A stretch of DNA of 64,000 bases from Eurosta solidaginis (Eukaryota > Arthropoda > Insecta > Diptera > Tephritidae): positions 261,582,392 to 261,646,391 of the forward strand of contig NC_090323.1 of assembly GCF_040869045.1 (NCBI RefSeq), written 5' to 3'. The notes under the pieces are model-generated. The model ran no database searches, had not been told where the DNA came from, and saw only the letters and a list, made by a program, of their open reading frames with translations. Shown one piece after another: positions 11,985-23,809 of the stretch; within the stretch, counting starts at the first letter, position 1; the number at the start of each line of letters is the position of its first letter. The position numbers were made by a program, and so were the translations under genes.

Positions 11985-12320
11985 GTTTTATACCTTTCGT
12001 GAAGATGAAATGGTATATTAACTTCGTCACGAATGTCAAAATTGTAAGTCCTTAAAGGAAAATAGATAGACCCACCAATAAGTATACCGAAATGATGAGG
12101 ATGAAGAGCTGAGTTGATTAAGCCATGTCCGTCTGTCTGTTTGTATGCAAACTAGTCCCTCAATTTTTGAGATATCTTGAAAAAATTTAGTGGACGGGTA
12201 TATTTAGGTGTCCGATTAGACATTTGTCGGAACCGGCCGGATCGGACGACTATAGCATATATCCCCCAAATAACCACTTTTTCAGAAAAGAGGATTTTTG
12301 TCATAACTTAAACTTAACCA

Positions 12321-12655
12321 TATAAATAAATGTAAGGCGCGATAACCTATGAAGAGATTTTAAGCCGAGCTTCTCTTCCAATTTGCGTCGTGCTCCATTT
12401 TTAATTTTTCCTACAAATTGGCGAACGGGACCTACTTTTTTTATGCCGACTCCGAACGGCATCTGCGAGGCAGATGAGTTTTCACTGAGAGCTTTTCATG
12501 GCAGAAATACACTCGGAGTGCTTGCCAAACATTGCCTGGGGGCAACCTTATTTCTAAAATTTTGATGTTGCTTTGCCGTGTGAATTTGGGGTGTGAACCC
12601 AGGGCATTCGGTGTGGTAGGCGGAGCACGCTATCATCACACCACGGTGGCCGCCT
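12321..12655 (-). mobile_element. SINE-A (tRNA-derived SINE), older copy
   Basis: The reverse strand reads GGCGGCCACCGTGGTGTGAT at its 5' end and finishes with GCGCCTTACATTTATTT. It is inserted in the opposite strand of a family E copy. It is about 90% the length of the copies at 18882, 46567 and 52582 and more diverged; the internal AT-rich stretch is short. No clear target-site duplication is visible, consistent with age. Confidence 0.8.
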
Positions 12656-13289
12656 GAACACATTATTGTCTGAAAAAAGGGATGAGATCGGTCGTATATA
12701 TAGCATATATCCCCCCAAAAACGATTGTTCAGATAAGAAACATTTCGTAATTTCTGCCACATTTTAACAGCTAGAAGCTTCAAATTTCACCGGATCACAC
12801 GAACCGGTGGTATATATAGTATATACCCCATATAAGCTGTCATTTCTGCTCCCTTTTTTACGGCTGGAAGCTTCAAATTTCATCAAATACTTACGCTTAC
12901 GTCATATATTGTTGAAGTAGTCATAGATTTTACATGCAGACCACAAAAAACGTGGAACTTTGCATCCTCACCCAAAAGACCTACCAATTTTTACACCTTT
13001 CATGATCATGAAATGGTATATTAACTTTGGTCCGATGTTTGTAACGCTGAGAAATATAGAAGATAGACTCACCATTACCGAATTTATCAGGGCGACGAAC
13101 TGAGTTGATATAGCCATGTCCGTCTATCCGTCCGTCCGTCTGACCGCCCGTCTGTCTGTTTGAACGGAAACTAGTACCTCAAATTTTGAGATATCTCAAT
13201 GAAATTTGGCACAAGGATGTATTTTTGTATTATATTAGACATTTGTCGGATCCGGTAGGACCGGACCACTACAACATACATATATCTCC

Positions 13290-13620
13290 CATACAACCGA
13301 TCGTTCAGATAAGACGATTTTGGTCATTCCTGCCGCAATTTAAAAAGTATAAACGTGAAACTCGTGATATATATTCTAATATATCATGGAATATTTTCTG
13401 AAAAAATCACTTTTATCGGAGCTATATATAGTATATATCCCATTCAACCCATCTTTCAGATAGAAAGATTTTTGGCCATTTCTCCCTTAGTTTCCAATAC
13501 AAAAACGTGAAACTTGGTGATATATTTTCTAATATATCATAGAAGATTTCCTGTAAAAATCATTTCGATCGGAGCTATATACAATATATATCCCATTCAA
13601 CCGATCGTTCAGATAAGGGG
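13290..13620 (+). repeat. ~151-bp internal tandem repeat of family E
   Basis: The block CCGATCGTTCAGATA (or variant) recurs at ~13297, ~13448 and ~13600. Each is followed by a GATTTT..GCCATT segment, an AAACGTGAAACT block and an ATTCTAATATATCAT-GAA block. Confidence 0.65.
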
Positions 13621-13904
13621 GTTTTTTGCTATTTTTTATTTTATATTTATCTTAAAAATCGCTTAAGTATATACTTCTCTTCACTATCTATTTCTTATCT
13701 ACAGCCGAATATTTGGATATTACGAATGGGATAAGATTATTGTTCAGCCCCGTTCAAGAAAGGTATGAAGTCTTCGGCACAGTAAAAGACAGTCCTGTCC
13801 TTACTTGTTAAAACATGCAAATGTGCGCTTTTAATTATTAACATTTTTTTTTGCTTTGTAAATATCTTGCTAATTAACAGTTAATGTTGAATGTTAGGCT
13901 AAGT

Positions 13905-15060
13905 TAAAGTGAACTGACTGATCTGTGAGACCCTCATATAGACTGAAGGAGTCCCTAGTGTTACCAGAAGTTTGCTAAACGACCAAACTGAAAAACTCAA
14001 TCAGAATCCATCACCTATATTATATATTAACTCCATCCTCTTGGCAAGCACTAGAAGCCTTCTAGGTTGGTGTGCAGTTAGAATACCCGTAATGCGCCTA
14101 CAGTCCTTTCTTTTTGATGATAGGGGCAATTACCTTAGTCTAAGTTTATAAGACCTGCAGCTCCCGCTTATTCGAGCATTTGCAGCTCTCTTATTTTAAT
14201 CTCGCCCAATCTGATTGAGATGTCAACGTTACAAGCTGCGAGCGATATGCTTTGTTAAGCTAGCTCCTCCGCTTTTTAGTTTCCATCTATTCACACATGC
14301 CTAGGGACCCAAAATAGATGTATATTTCTCCCTATCCCGATTCTTTCTAGGGATTGCTTACATTCTAACACACTTTTAGATGTTGTGCTATGAATGGTTA
14401 TAGCCTTAATTGCTGTAATTGTAAAAGTTTACGCGACTGCAGTTTAAGCTATTTTCTTCCCGTGTTTCGACTGCTTTAGTCACGGACACTACTTCCACCT
14501 GAAAAACACCACAGTTATATGGTGGCTTGTAGGATTTGTTCATTTCCTCAAATGCACAGTATTTTGGGAATAATCGGTGTACACGCGTTGTCCATTGCCA
14601 TTAGGTCTACAGCTGAAATGCGCAGAATGGCATCCAGTGCAGCCGTCAGGGTTATTTTAAGGTCTCCCGTTATGCTAAACACTGATAGCTTACATAACCC
14701 ATTATTATCTTTGAGGTTTTTGAGTGGCCACCAAACAAGGACTCAATAGTATAGGATGGGCTTTACAATCGCTGCAAATACCTAATGAGAGAAAAGGCGA
14801 TAAACCCCACGTACACCCCAGTACAATTTTACATGCATAAAATTCTTTCGATGCCTTCTTCACTCTCTCTTCCACTCGGAGCTTTCACAACAAACTGTGT
14901 AGAATGTTTCCTAAATATTTTGTGCAAGGTTTCTCCTACATCGTCATACCTCCTAGCTAAGGCATGGGCCAAACCGGGACCTTACCCCTCATAGTAAACC
15001 AGTCCATATCCATCTTCTCCGCGTTGACACTCAATCTGAAGTTACTTGTCCAGGTATCTA
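13905..15060 (-). pseudogene. Family N non-LTR retrotransposon, RT C-terminal part plus RNase H, degraded
   Basis: On the reverse strand, about 15060-14940 encodes LSVNAEKMDMDWFTMR, the stretch just downstream of the RT active site. About 14520-14380 encodes an RNase H portion resembling FQVEVVSVTKAVETREENS, with a broken acidic core. The 3' tail at ~13905-13990 matches family N. Frames change many times. It lies immediately downstream, on the reverse strand, of the separate copy at 15100-16560. Confidence 0.65.
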
Positions 15061-15099
15061 TAAAAAGCTAATTGTTGAAAGGCACTTTCCACTTATGAC

Positions 15100-16560
15100 A
15101 GGTTAGGTTAGGTTGAACTGGCCGGTCAATAAAGACCTAGACTGAATTTGTTTGACGACCAAAGGGAAGAATCCCATCAGGTGCCAGGACATACGTTATA
15201 GAACAACTCCGTCCTCTTGGCAAATACTAGCAGTTTTCTAGGACCCAGCTTAATTGCTGTCTCAAAATCTGTCAACTCTGCCACCTCTAATAGCTGGAGC
15301 CTTGACCTGGCGAATGCAGGACACGTACACAGAACGTGCTCAACCGTTTCTTCCTGCACTTGCTGTTACCGACGAGCCTTAACTTATAGTAATGTGATGC
15401 CAAAAGGAAGTGTCCAGTCAGTATGCCCATCGTGAACCTTAAGTCTTTTCCCTTCAGAGATATGAGCCACTTTGTGAGTCTAATATCGTAGGCTTTGCAC
15501 ATTATCTTAGAAGTTGTGCACCCCGCGCTTTTGTCCACGCCTTTTTTGCTTGATGGATCATATGCAACTCCTGTCTCCTTTTGATTTCTCCCAAGCGAAT
15601 TGCACCCTCCTTTGCCAACTCATTATGTAAACTGCAACATCATCTGCGTACGCCGTAAATTTGAGAGGTCCCTCGTCGCAACGCCTGAACAGTTGGTTGA
15701 TAACCAACGTCAAAAGCAGACGTGATAATACCTCACTTTGCGTCGTGCCTCTGCCCGCCGAATTCGTGGGTCATATAACCACCATTGTGAAGAAGTTTTT
15801 CTGCTATTCAACATGCAATCGATCCATTTGGTTGTGGCTGGATGTACGTCAATGTAATTAAGTCCATCCATGATCGCCCATTTAGAGAAATGGTTGAAAC
15901 CCCAGGCAATGCCTAAGAAGAGACTGAAGGCATACTTCTTATATTCTAGGTCTTTCTATATGTTTACTGTTTGCTTTTTCGACTTGCTTTTGGTGTACGC
16001 ATCCTGTTTTGTGGAGAACAGTTTTTCATTCACGTTGGACTTTATGAACACATCTATCAGCGTCTCAAAGGTTTTGAGAAGAAATGTAGTGTTTGGGAGA
16101 CTTAGGACCGATCTTCCCCGCCTTTGGTAGGAAAACTAAATTAGCAGTTCTTCAAAAACGGAATAAATGGTTCAGTCTTATTCCACGATCGCTCTACTTG
16201 AAATTTGTAGCATGGCAGTGAATATACCATCTGGGCCCGGGGAGTTAAACATATAGAAAGTCTTCACCACCCATTCCATCTTGTTACCGGTCACTAAGGC
16301 CGGCACTACCCGCTCCGTATTCGAAGTGTCAGTGCTGTCTGCTGTCTCTTCTTAATCATATTCCAATGGGCAATGTGTGTCGAAAAGCGACTCAAGGGAC
16401 TCTCATTACTACTTTACCATTCCCCGTTCTCTTTATTTCTTAGTTCCTGGACAATATTCTCCTTCCTATTTTCCTGGTCGCTCCATTACGTTTGAATTTG
16501 TTTTTCTTTAAGCAAGTCCGACCAACTTAGTTTGTTTAAGATCTTATCCTAATGGACGCT
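15100..16560 (-). pseudogene. Family N non-LTR retrotransposon, RT with YADD motif and RNase H tail; internally deleted
   Basis: This is the best-preserved reverse-strand N copy. From 16290 down it shows an RT N-terminal motif (NSPGPDGIFTAML), then an AGKIGPKSPKHY segment at ~16120. At ~15720-15640 it has INQLFRRCDEGPLKFTAYADDVAVY, where YADD is the catalytic palm motif. Immediately after, at ~15630, NELAKEGAIRLG belongs to the end of RNase H, so most of the RT thumb and RNase H is deleted. The tail at 15177-15360 carries EETVEHVLCTCPAFARSRL, with the conserved Cys/His spacing of I/LOA/R1-type C termini. Several stops and frameshifts separate these blocks. The 3' end is near 15100 (GGTTAGGTTGAACTGGCC). 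Confidence 0.8.
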
Positions 16561-18375
16561 TTATCAACAACAAAATATAAAATATTATTAATACAATAAC
16601 TAAATATTCTTGAACACTTTTAAAATCTATTAAACATATGTTTTAACACTTCGATTTATGCTAGTAAATTCAGGAAGTTGTATACATTGACAGCTTACTA
16701 AATGGTAAACAATGGACTCAGCTTTTGCTACTACACCCGTAAAATATTTCTCAACTTTTGATTCAATTTATTGTCATTGCAAAGCTTTTTTCCAAATTTC
16801 GTTTTTTTTTCATTTTCGCAAAGCGATGATTACTAACAAGTACAGGAACAAGCCAGCATGTTAGCAACTGCAGCAACACAAACGATCACACACACACACA
16901 CCCACATCTAACTAGGCTATTTGCCAAACGCATCGACAAGCGAATAGGAGGATTTGTAAAAATCTGCCAACGCAGCATTAGCAAAAGCATAGAGATGAAA
17001 AGCAAAAAAGCACAAGAAAAAAATACCAACAAAACAACAACACTAATAGCAAAAGTAGTAGATAGTCCATGAAGTAGTAGTAGTGGTTGTTTTAGCAGGA
17101 CAAAAGGATAACATCATCAATAGATCCGGTAGAATGTGTGCAGTTGAAGAACAGAATGTGGCCATAAGCCGAAGGATCCATTGAATTTGATGATGAAAGC
17201 GAAAACCAGTAAAGCTTATTTGTATGTTGGTTCAACAAGATGTTTGCTCGTTGCAGCAGCAAAATGAACTTGTCCGCTTTCGCCTAATACTATTTTATAG
17301 TGTTTTTGGTGGTGCTATCATGGCAAAGGAAGCAAGCACAGGATGTATGGGATATTTTTAGGGATAACAAGCCGGCATAGAAAGGACTAAAAGTTGAATT
17401 CTTTCAGTTTGGGTGCCTAAAATGTGACTGTAGTAGGGAAGAGGTGAGGTAGATGTTGCAGTGAAATTATGGTATACGCACAAAATTTATTTTGATAAAG
17501 AAAGAAAGGATGTTGCAGGCTATTGCCCGCCGCAGCGTTGCCTCAAATTGGTTGTTCTAGCAAACACACTGTGCACGAAACAATATGCTGGACAGCAGGC
17601 AAAGTGTGGCAGCACATGAATATATCTTGAAATTCATAAAGTGCGTATCTAAACAATAACAAATCTATTCATCTGCCATTTATATTGGTTAGGGTGGGCG
17701 ATTTTTTTTTTTTTTTTTGCTTCGCTGCTAATAAGTTTGGAGTTTGTTATAAAATAGGTCTCCTTTAACCTCCTCTACACTTTTCTTCCCGAGGCGAAAA
17801 TGATGCTCTGAAGGTTGCTTTGTAAGACCCGTAGCGTCATTGTACACTTTGTTCTATTCTAGCACTTTCGTCGTGACCTACGCGTACTCCTCCTGCCTAC
17901 TTATTTTAAAGGGTTCGACCTTATTTTTCACCTCTCCCGCTTCTACCATGTTAGGAATTTTATCCTTGGGTCTTCTTTCCTCATATGTAAATATTTTGCC
18001 TGCGCTCCAGCAAATTTGCCCATACGGCGCACATAGCTAGGTTTTAGACATTTAGGCAGCCATAATTGAATTTCTGAAAGTTGCCACAATTACAAAAAAA
18101 AAAAGCACTCCCACAGCCTAAGAATAGACAGGGGAACAATAATTCTACCCCTTTCCATACATCGCATATCTGGCGTTAGCTGTGAAGTAATCGGAATTTA
18201 CCTATTTCTGAAAAGCGTGTTATGATTTTTTTTTCCTATGTGAAATCGCAAGTTTTAACGTGAATTTTTTAAGTTTTAAGACAATTGAATTGAGTAATTG
18301 TGATGGATTCTAGCTAAGCGTGGGGCAGTTAAGGGCGAGCAGTTTAATGTGAGTTATAAGAGAGTAATTTGATGT
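16561..18375. other. No gene seen; mostly unique noncoding DNA
   Basis: No supported ORF. A (CA)n run lies at ~16888-16903 and T-runs at ~17702-17718. Because it is comparatively repeat-poor it could hold regulatory DNA; this is inference only. Confidence 0.45.
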
Positions 18376-18461
18376 GGTTGTAGGCGTATGAGTCGTGGCA
18401 CAGTGCATGACGTACCCGACTCAAACGCTTGGGGATTCGGGTTCAAAGCCCGCTGCAACCA
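18376..18461 (+). other. tRNA-like sequence (pseudo-tRNA or SINE head)
   Basis: GGTTGTA at 18376-18382 can pair with TGCAACC at 18454-18460, followed by A. Inside is an A-box-like TGGCACAGTGC (from ~18396) and a B-box-like GGGTTCAAAGCCC (~18439-18451), which forms a T-arm. The A box starts ~20 nt after the acceptor strand instead of ~8, so it is not a standard tRNA. An alternative 7-bp stem, TGAGTCG/CGACTCA, competes. AT-rich DNA follows, as at the 31.1-kb tRNA-like unit. Confidence 0.4.
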
Positions 18462-18591
18462 AGCATTTTTTTAAATTTATAATTTTATAAATTATTATTT
18501 TAATGGACCGTATTTTATTTCCATTTAGTTTATGGTGTATTTAAAACACGGGACGATGCAAAACATCGGTACACCTTTAATTATTTAATTT

Positions 18592-18735
18592 TGGGCGAGC
18601 ATAGGGAACTCTGAGGTTTCGCTCTAATGAGCCACCTCATCTTCTATTTGAAGACCCCTTTCAAAATGTGATATAGAGGCGAGCACTGGGCTCTGAGGTA
18701 TTGGCACCCCATCTTCTACTCAAAGAACCTCCATT
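18592..18735 (+). repeat. Two-unit ~80-bp direct repeat
   Basis: GGGCGAGCATAGGGAACTCT and GGCGAGCACTGGGCTCT start two units (18592 and ~18674). Each continues with GAGGT, a CACC(T)CATCTTCTA block and an AAGA-CC-C block. Confidence 0.55.
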
Positions 18736-18881
18736 CTATATTAAAAACTAAAACTATGTCTTTAGAATATTTCATAAGCCGGATGAGAATTTCAGCGCTT
18801 ATGAAACAAACGAAAGAAAAAAATCATAGTTTAAGTCGCTTAAACAGATTCTGATATTTCAGGTAAATACTAACATTATTA

Positions 18882-19246
18882 TTGTGTGGCGGCCACCGTG
18901 GTGTGATGGTAGCGTGCTCCGCCTATCACACCGTATGCCCTGGGTTCAATTCCCGGGCAAAGCAACATCAAAATTTTACAAATAAGATTTTTCATTTAGA
19001 AGAAAATTTTTCTAAGCGGGGTCGCCCCTCGGCAGTGTCTGGCAAGCGCTCCGATTGTATTTCTGCCATGAAACGCTCTCAGTGAAAACTCATCTGCCTT
19101 GCAGATGCCGTTCGGAGTCGGCATAAAACATGTAGGTCCCGTCCGGCCAATTTGTAGGGAAAAATCAAGAGGAGCACGACGCAAATTGGAAGAGAAGCTC
19201 GGCCTTAGATCTCTTCGGAGGTTATCGCGCCTTACATTTATTTATT
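18882..19246 (+). mobile_element. SINE-A (tRNA-derived), with 14-bp target-site duplication
   Basis: The element opens TTGTGTGGCGGCCACC. It holds an A box TGGTAGCGTG at 18907-18916 and a B box GGTTCAATTCC at 18943-18953, the internal RNA polymerase III promoter of tRNA-derived SINEs. The tRNA part looks most like tRNA-Gly (inferred from the GTTCAATTCCCGGG and TGGTAG context). A ~280-bp body follows, ending GCGCCTTACATTTATTTAT. The duplication TACTAACATTATTA flanks it at 18868-18881 and 19247-19260, showing insertion by target-primed reverse transcription. Confidence 0.9.
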
Positions 19247-19260
19247 TACTAACATTATTA

Positions 19261-20269
19261 ATGGCGTTTGTGATTTTTAAAAGTTATAAATTGATAAAGA
19301 ACCTATTTTATTTAGGATGTTAAAAAAAATTTTATTATTTTTTTATTTTTGGTGTTCAAAGCGAGTTTTGTTATGTTTCCAAGTCCGTCCAAGTGAAAAT
19401 TAGTTTTGAATATTGTACTTGGCGCAATTAGCTTGCCAACTGCATTAAATTTAGCTGCAGATACTTGCAGATAGGGGGTTTGATAGGGGTTTGATACACC
19501 CTTCTTGCTGTACAACAAGAAAAATAGCCTCACTGCGTAGAAATGTTTTAGTGTTACACAGTGTAATATCTTTTTTTTTAATATAAGCGATTAATTACAC
19601 AAATTATTATAATTTTTCATTTATTAAACAGTTTTAAGAAGATATAGGCAATAAAATATTTTTGGCCGTCTAAAACTTGAAAATCTACCTATGTGCGGCG
19701 TGTACAACATATCATACGGCTGCTTGTTTATTTGGAAGATGCAGTGCTTAACCATCTCGGTAGGCCGAGATACCGCAAGGGCCTTCCAATATTGTTGGGC
19801 TAAGCTCTCACACCATTGACAAGGGCCTACCCTAGTGAGGGTATGTACGTATTATTACAATACGTTTAGTACAGCACATGTGTTCACATTTTCTTTTAAT
19901 TAAAATGATGTTATGCTCGCTTAGCTCGTAGTCATATTTACTCGAATGTTCTAATTTAATATATAGGCCCAGGAAGAACCGAAATACTTAGTTTAAAATT
20001 ACCAATAAATTTAAAGTTTGATATTTAGCTACAATTGAAGGGATGCATTCTCAGTGTTTCATCCACTTATCGTCCAAATTCGTGATCCACGCGTGGTTTG
20101 TTTATCGGGACAATCGCCCGTTAAATCGCTTTGAATGAATGCCTTGAGTGTCACACCCTAAATGGGGCATGAGTCAGCTAGTTCCAGAGAGGTAAACTGT
20201 GTAGGATAGGTTTGGTTAATCGGAGCATGTGTAGTTCTTACAACCTAAGACTAATAAATTTACTCCTAC
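19261..20269. other. No gene seen
   Basis: AT-rich DNA. A GC-richer stretch at ~19735-19850 (CCGAGATACCGCAAGGGCC, CCTACCCTAGTGAGGG) looks repeat-derived but I cannot name it. Confidence 0.4.
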
Positions 20270-20400
20270 CTGTAGACTCATGATGGGTATTCTGACTGGG
20301 CACTGCCCTCTGCCTTTAAATAACAAACAAATTTCTGGTAACACTATTCAGCATATGTGAGGACCTCATGGATCGGCCAGTTCAACCTAACCTAAGCTTA
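20270..20400 (+). mobile_element. Family N 3'-end fragment
   Basis: The sequence encodes a short MGILTGHCPL-like stretch matching the pol tail region and ends in the N tail (CATATGTGAGGACCTCATGG, GGCCAGTTCAACCTAACC). Only ~130 bp remain. Confidence 0.6.
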
Positions 20401-20739
20401 GTTAACCGGAGCTTTGTAGGGACAAAGCTTTACTTTTTCCTCTTACTATTACCTCACCGTCTTGTTCTTTCTCTTCCTCACGTTGAGATTTAGTGACTTA
20501 TAAGTAACTTCTCTCCGTGGTATTGACGACGAAATTAAACTCGCTAAGTAGTAATGAGTGTCAATTTGTTCACGCCGTACTTGAATAACTCAACAGGCTC
20601 GCGACTTCGTTGTTTTGTGTTAGGGATTTTGCTTATCGTAGTTCGCCATAGTCGGTTGGGAGAACATAGTCGAACGTGCGCTAGTCATCATGTTCTCCTC
20701 CTTGTGGGAGAACTTAGATTCACAAAACAGCACCATTGA

Positions 20740-20875
20740 GGTATCCCGGCCATCGCGGGTACGATGACCTTCTAGGTCATCCAACCTACTCCTTCTGTAA
20801 GCAACTTGAGCTCGCTAGAGCCTTGTTAAACAGGATTCGCCATGGTTAAATGAGGTGGGCAATTGGTTTGTTCAG
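20740..20875 (-). repeat. Remnant of repeat family C
   Basis: Shares CTTCTAGGTCATCC, ACAGGATTCGCCATGG, a GAGGTGGGCAATTGG block with the complete copies at 10385 and 53886. Both ends are lost. Confidence 0.5.
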
Positions 20876-21640
20876 GTTGGGTTGAACTGACCGGTCAAAA
20901 AAACTGCACATATACTGAATGTGTACATAGTGTTACCAGAATTTGCTTGACGACCAACCGAAAAAATCCCCTTGGTACCTGGACTTATGTTACAGAATAA
21001 CTCCTTAGACTTAGCAAATGGACTTAGAAATTTTCTAGGACCCAGCTTAATTGCTGCCTTGAGATCTCACAACTATGCGTCCCTTGCAGCTGGAGCCTTG
21101 ACCTCGCTATCGCGGAAAACGAACAGAGAACATGCGCAACTATTTCTTACTGCAGCTCGCACTTTCTAGATGCGCTGTTTTTGACGAGGCCTAACTTGCA
21201 AGCATGTGACGCCTGAAAGCAGTGTGCAGTTAGTATGCTTATCGTGAGCCTTATGTCTTCTCTTATTTTACAGATACTTTACTTTGTAGATTTTTCACGT
21301 GCTTCTAGTCGCGCCTTTTCTGCTTGATGGATCCTATGCAACTCCTGTCACCTTTTTATTTCTCTCAAACAAATTGGGCCTTTCCGTTACCTTCTATCGA
21401 AGGGAACCCAGTATGTATGTATGGTCCGACCTGAGCGAATCCTCTCCAATGCTTCTTTACATTCTAGGAATCTTGTTATTGCAGTACTGTGTGAGCTTAT
21501 TGCCTTGATCGCAGCCTGACTATCAATATATATATTGACGCTACTGCAGCTTAAGCACGCTTCCTCTAGGATTTCTGCTGCTTTCTTCACAGGTCGGAGA
21601 AGCTAAAGATTGCGCTACACAACTTCTGGGCTTAGTCATC
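20876..21640 (-). pseudogene. Family N non-LTR retrotransposon, RNase H and C-terminal tail
   Basis: On the reverse strand 21590-21387 encodes KKAAEILEEACLSCSSVNI followed by YIDSQAAIKAISSHSTAITRF. This is the RNase H core of non-LTR elements, with the DSQ catalytic Asp visible, and VPFDRR follows. The tail region (~21350-20990) encodes the post-RNase H Cys-rich segment in broken frames. The 3' end is the N tail at ~20876 (GGTTGGGTTGAACTGACCGG). RT sequence is absent. Confidence 0.75.
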
Positions 21641-23809
21641 AACATTATCCCTAGAAATCTCATCGCTATAACTCTCATCATTTTCATTTTTCTCTCCCTG
21701 CTTATTCTGCAAGGAATAATTTTATCTTTCGAAACTTATGATTTCCGTGTGCAATTTGTATGGGAGCTTGAAAATTGCAGTACCACCATAACATCAACTA
21801 TAAGGGCATCTACTTCATGAGGCCTATATGGGCACCTAAGCAAAATGATGAAATTATTGTATAACTCTACATAAGTATATACATATATACATAAATGAAA
21901 ACCATTGTAATTAAATTATTTTTCTTCTTTGCCGCAACATCTCAAAACTTATATCATAGTTACTAATTTGTTTCCATACACACCACTTTTCCAGGAACTC
22001 ATGGTATTTGCTTTTCAAATCGATTTTCTTTTCTCTAATATTACACACGCAAGCTCCAAATTGCTATAAGCAACAACAAACAAGTTGAATCACTAAAAGA
22101 CAGCTCAAATACCTACGACGAGTTGACGTTCCGCCTCTTGCCTCTCATTCCCTACATCAATTTTGCTATAACCATATCTGGTGCCCAGTAAGCAAATGAC
22201 AAGCACTTCAAACATCGATGGCCTTCTTCCATAAAACTTATCAGCCAGCTAAAATGTGTCGTTAATTTAGTGTATTGCCGTGTACGATAACGCGACAGTC
22301 CGTCCGGAGCGCGTCTATTCCAGCAAAGGCGAATAAGTATATTACACTCTTTCGATGCATGGGCCAGCCAAGTGGCCGCCAGCTCCAACAATAACAACGT
22401 ATGCTCAGAATAAAAAATCAAAAGCCCAAAACCAATCGCCATTGCTCGATGTCTCAGTGCCATTATCGCGCGACCATTTACTCAAAAGTTGGGTACCCAG
22501 AATGGTTCGCTTGCCCAGCCAGCTTGGCGGCATAAGCTTATAACTGCGTGCAAGCTAAATATGTACAATGAAGGCGGCGAGCAAAAGCGATCAAATGAAT
22601 GACTTCCATTGCCAGTCAGTCGTATATTTGGTAATGAGTAAATAACTGGGTCCATTTTGGTTGATGAGGGGCCTACATGAGCGCAGCAATGCAACAGTCA
22701 TCAATTTTACATTTTCGGCACAAAATGATGGCGATACAATAAAAAAAAAAAAAAAAACAGAAAAACACAAAACTTAAAACAAACATCCATTATGCATACA
22801 CAAGTATAGCCCGAAGTACGGCAAAGCAAATACGCGTAATTAAATTGAAAAGAAAAAGAATAAATAATCACATATGTACATATATATTTCAAAAGTACCG
22901 ATAAACCCTCCGATCCTCAGTGCAAAGTCACCACTGCAAAGGAAATGCGTTGATAGTAAAAATTATCAGCGCCGCGCGCTCACATTGACTTGGCGCGACT
23001 GCGACTCGCTCATCTGGCCGGCAAGCAAAAGGCGGTGAAGCAAACAAAAATTATCACCAAATTGAAGCAATCAATTTTAAACAAGAAATTCTCCACTTAA
23101 TTTCGATAAAGAGTACGACTTTGTATTAGGTGCAGAGCAACAAGGGAGGAACAGATCGAACTAAAGGGGCAACATTCACACGCAAATGAAAAAAAGCGAG
23201 AATAATGAAAATAAAACAAAGTAAAAATAATTTAAATAAAAAACATTTTTTGTTTGACCATAGAAAAAATCAATAAAAACAAGCGCTGGACAAAACACAA
23301 AAAAAAAAAATTGTATAGAAAATGTTCTTGCGAGAAGCATAAAGAATTAAAAACTCATTTCATTTAGATCACAAAGCCGAAAAAAATTACAAAAAAAATC
23401 TTAAATAGCAATGAAATGAAATATGTAGAAACAAAAATACTTTGATGACAATTTGAAAATAAATGACCGAGCGTTTGGTTGTTTGCTTAGGTTAGAGCAT
23501 CGCTTAAAAGTCTGCGTTTAGGGATTGCAACTAACCTCAAAATTTTTTTGTTCTATTTGAATTTAAATATTAAATAACTCAGCCGCTTTGTAGTTATTCA
23601 ACTTATGCGTCTTAGTATTGGAAATGCCAAATGAAAAGGTGTTTAAAACCATTTCACATGCATAACCATAAGCATTTACTGCCGCTTAATTATAACAACA
23701 TGTGTGGGAAGTATTTATGTTTTGTATAATGAAATTTGTTCCAGGAATAAATATATGCATTCATGAATAGACTTTTTCAGTATTTTCCGATTCGATTTCA
23801 GCCTAATGT
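21641..23809. other. No gene seen; unique, locally GC-richer DNA (candidate regulatory)
   Basis: About 22090-22720 and 22960-23060 are GC-richer than their surroundings, free of recognisable repeats, and have no conserved-looking ORF. In a candidate developmental locus such DNA may be an enhancer; this is inference. A poly-A run lies at 22740-22756. Confidence 0.4.

Larger units (their letters stand above)
11985..13625 (+). repeat. Dispersed repeat family E (two copies, first split by a SINE)
   Basis: Copy 1 starts at ~11989 (TATACCTTTCGTGAAGATGA). It runs to 12320 and resumes after the inserted SINE at 12656, reaching ~12900. Copy 2 starts at ~12993 (CACCTTTCATGATCATGAAA) and runs to ~13625. 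Both share GAAATGGTATATTAACTT, GAGTTGAT..AGCCATGTCCGTC, AACTAGT.CCTCAA, GAGATATCT and the series of TATAGTATATATCCC blocks. The repeat has no coding capacity and its class is unknown. Confidence 0.65.

Noticed and set aside
12990..13160. GTCCGTC/CCGTCTGTC runs as a separate microsatellite
   Set aside because: They are a fixed part of repeat families E and D and so are not independent.
18882..19085. Frames of 60-78 codons recurring inside all SINE-A copies
   Set aside because: Recur because the SINE recurs; they cover the tRNA-derived head and have no start context or protein-family match.
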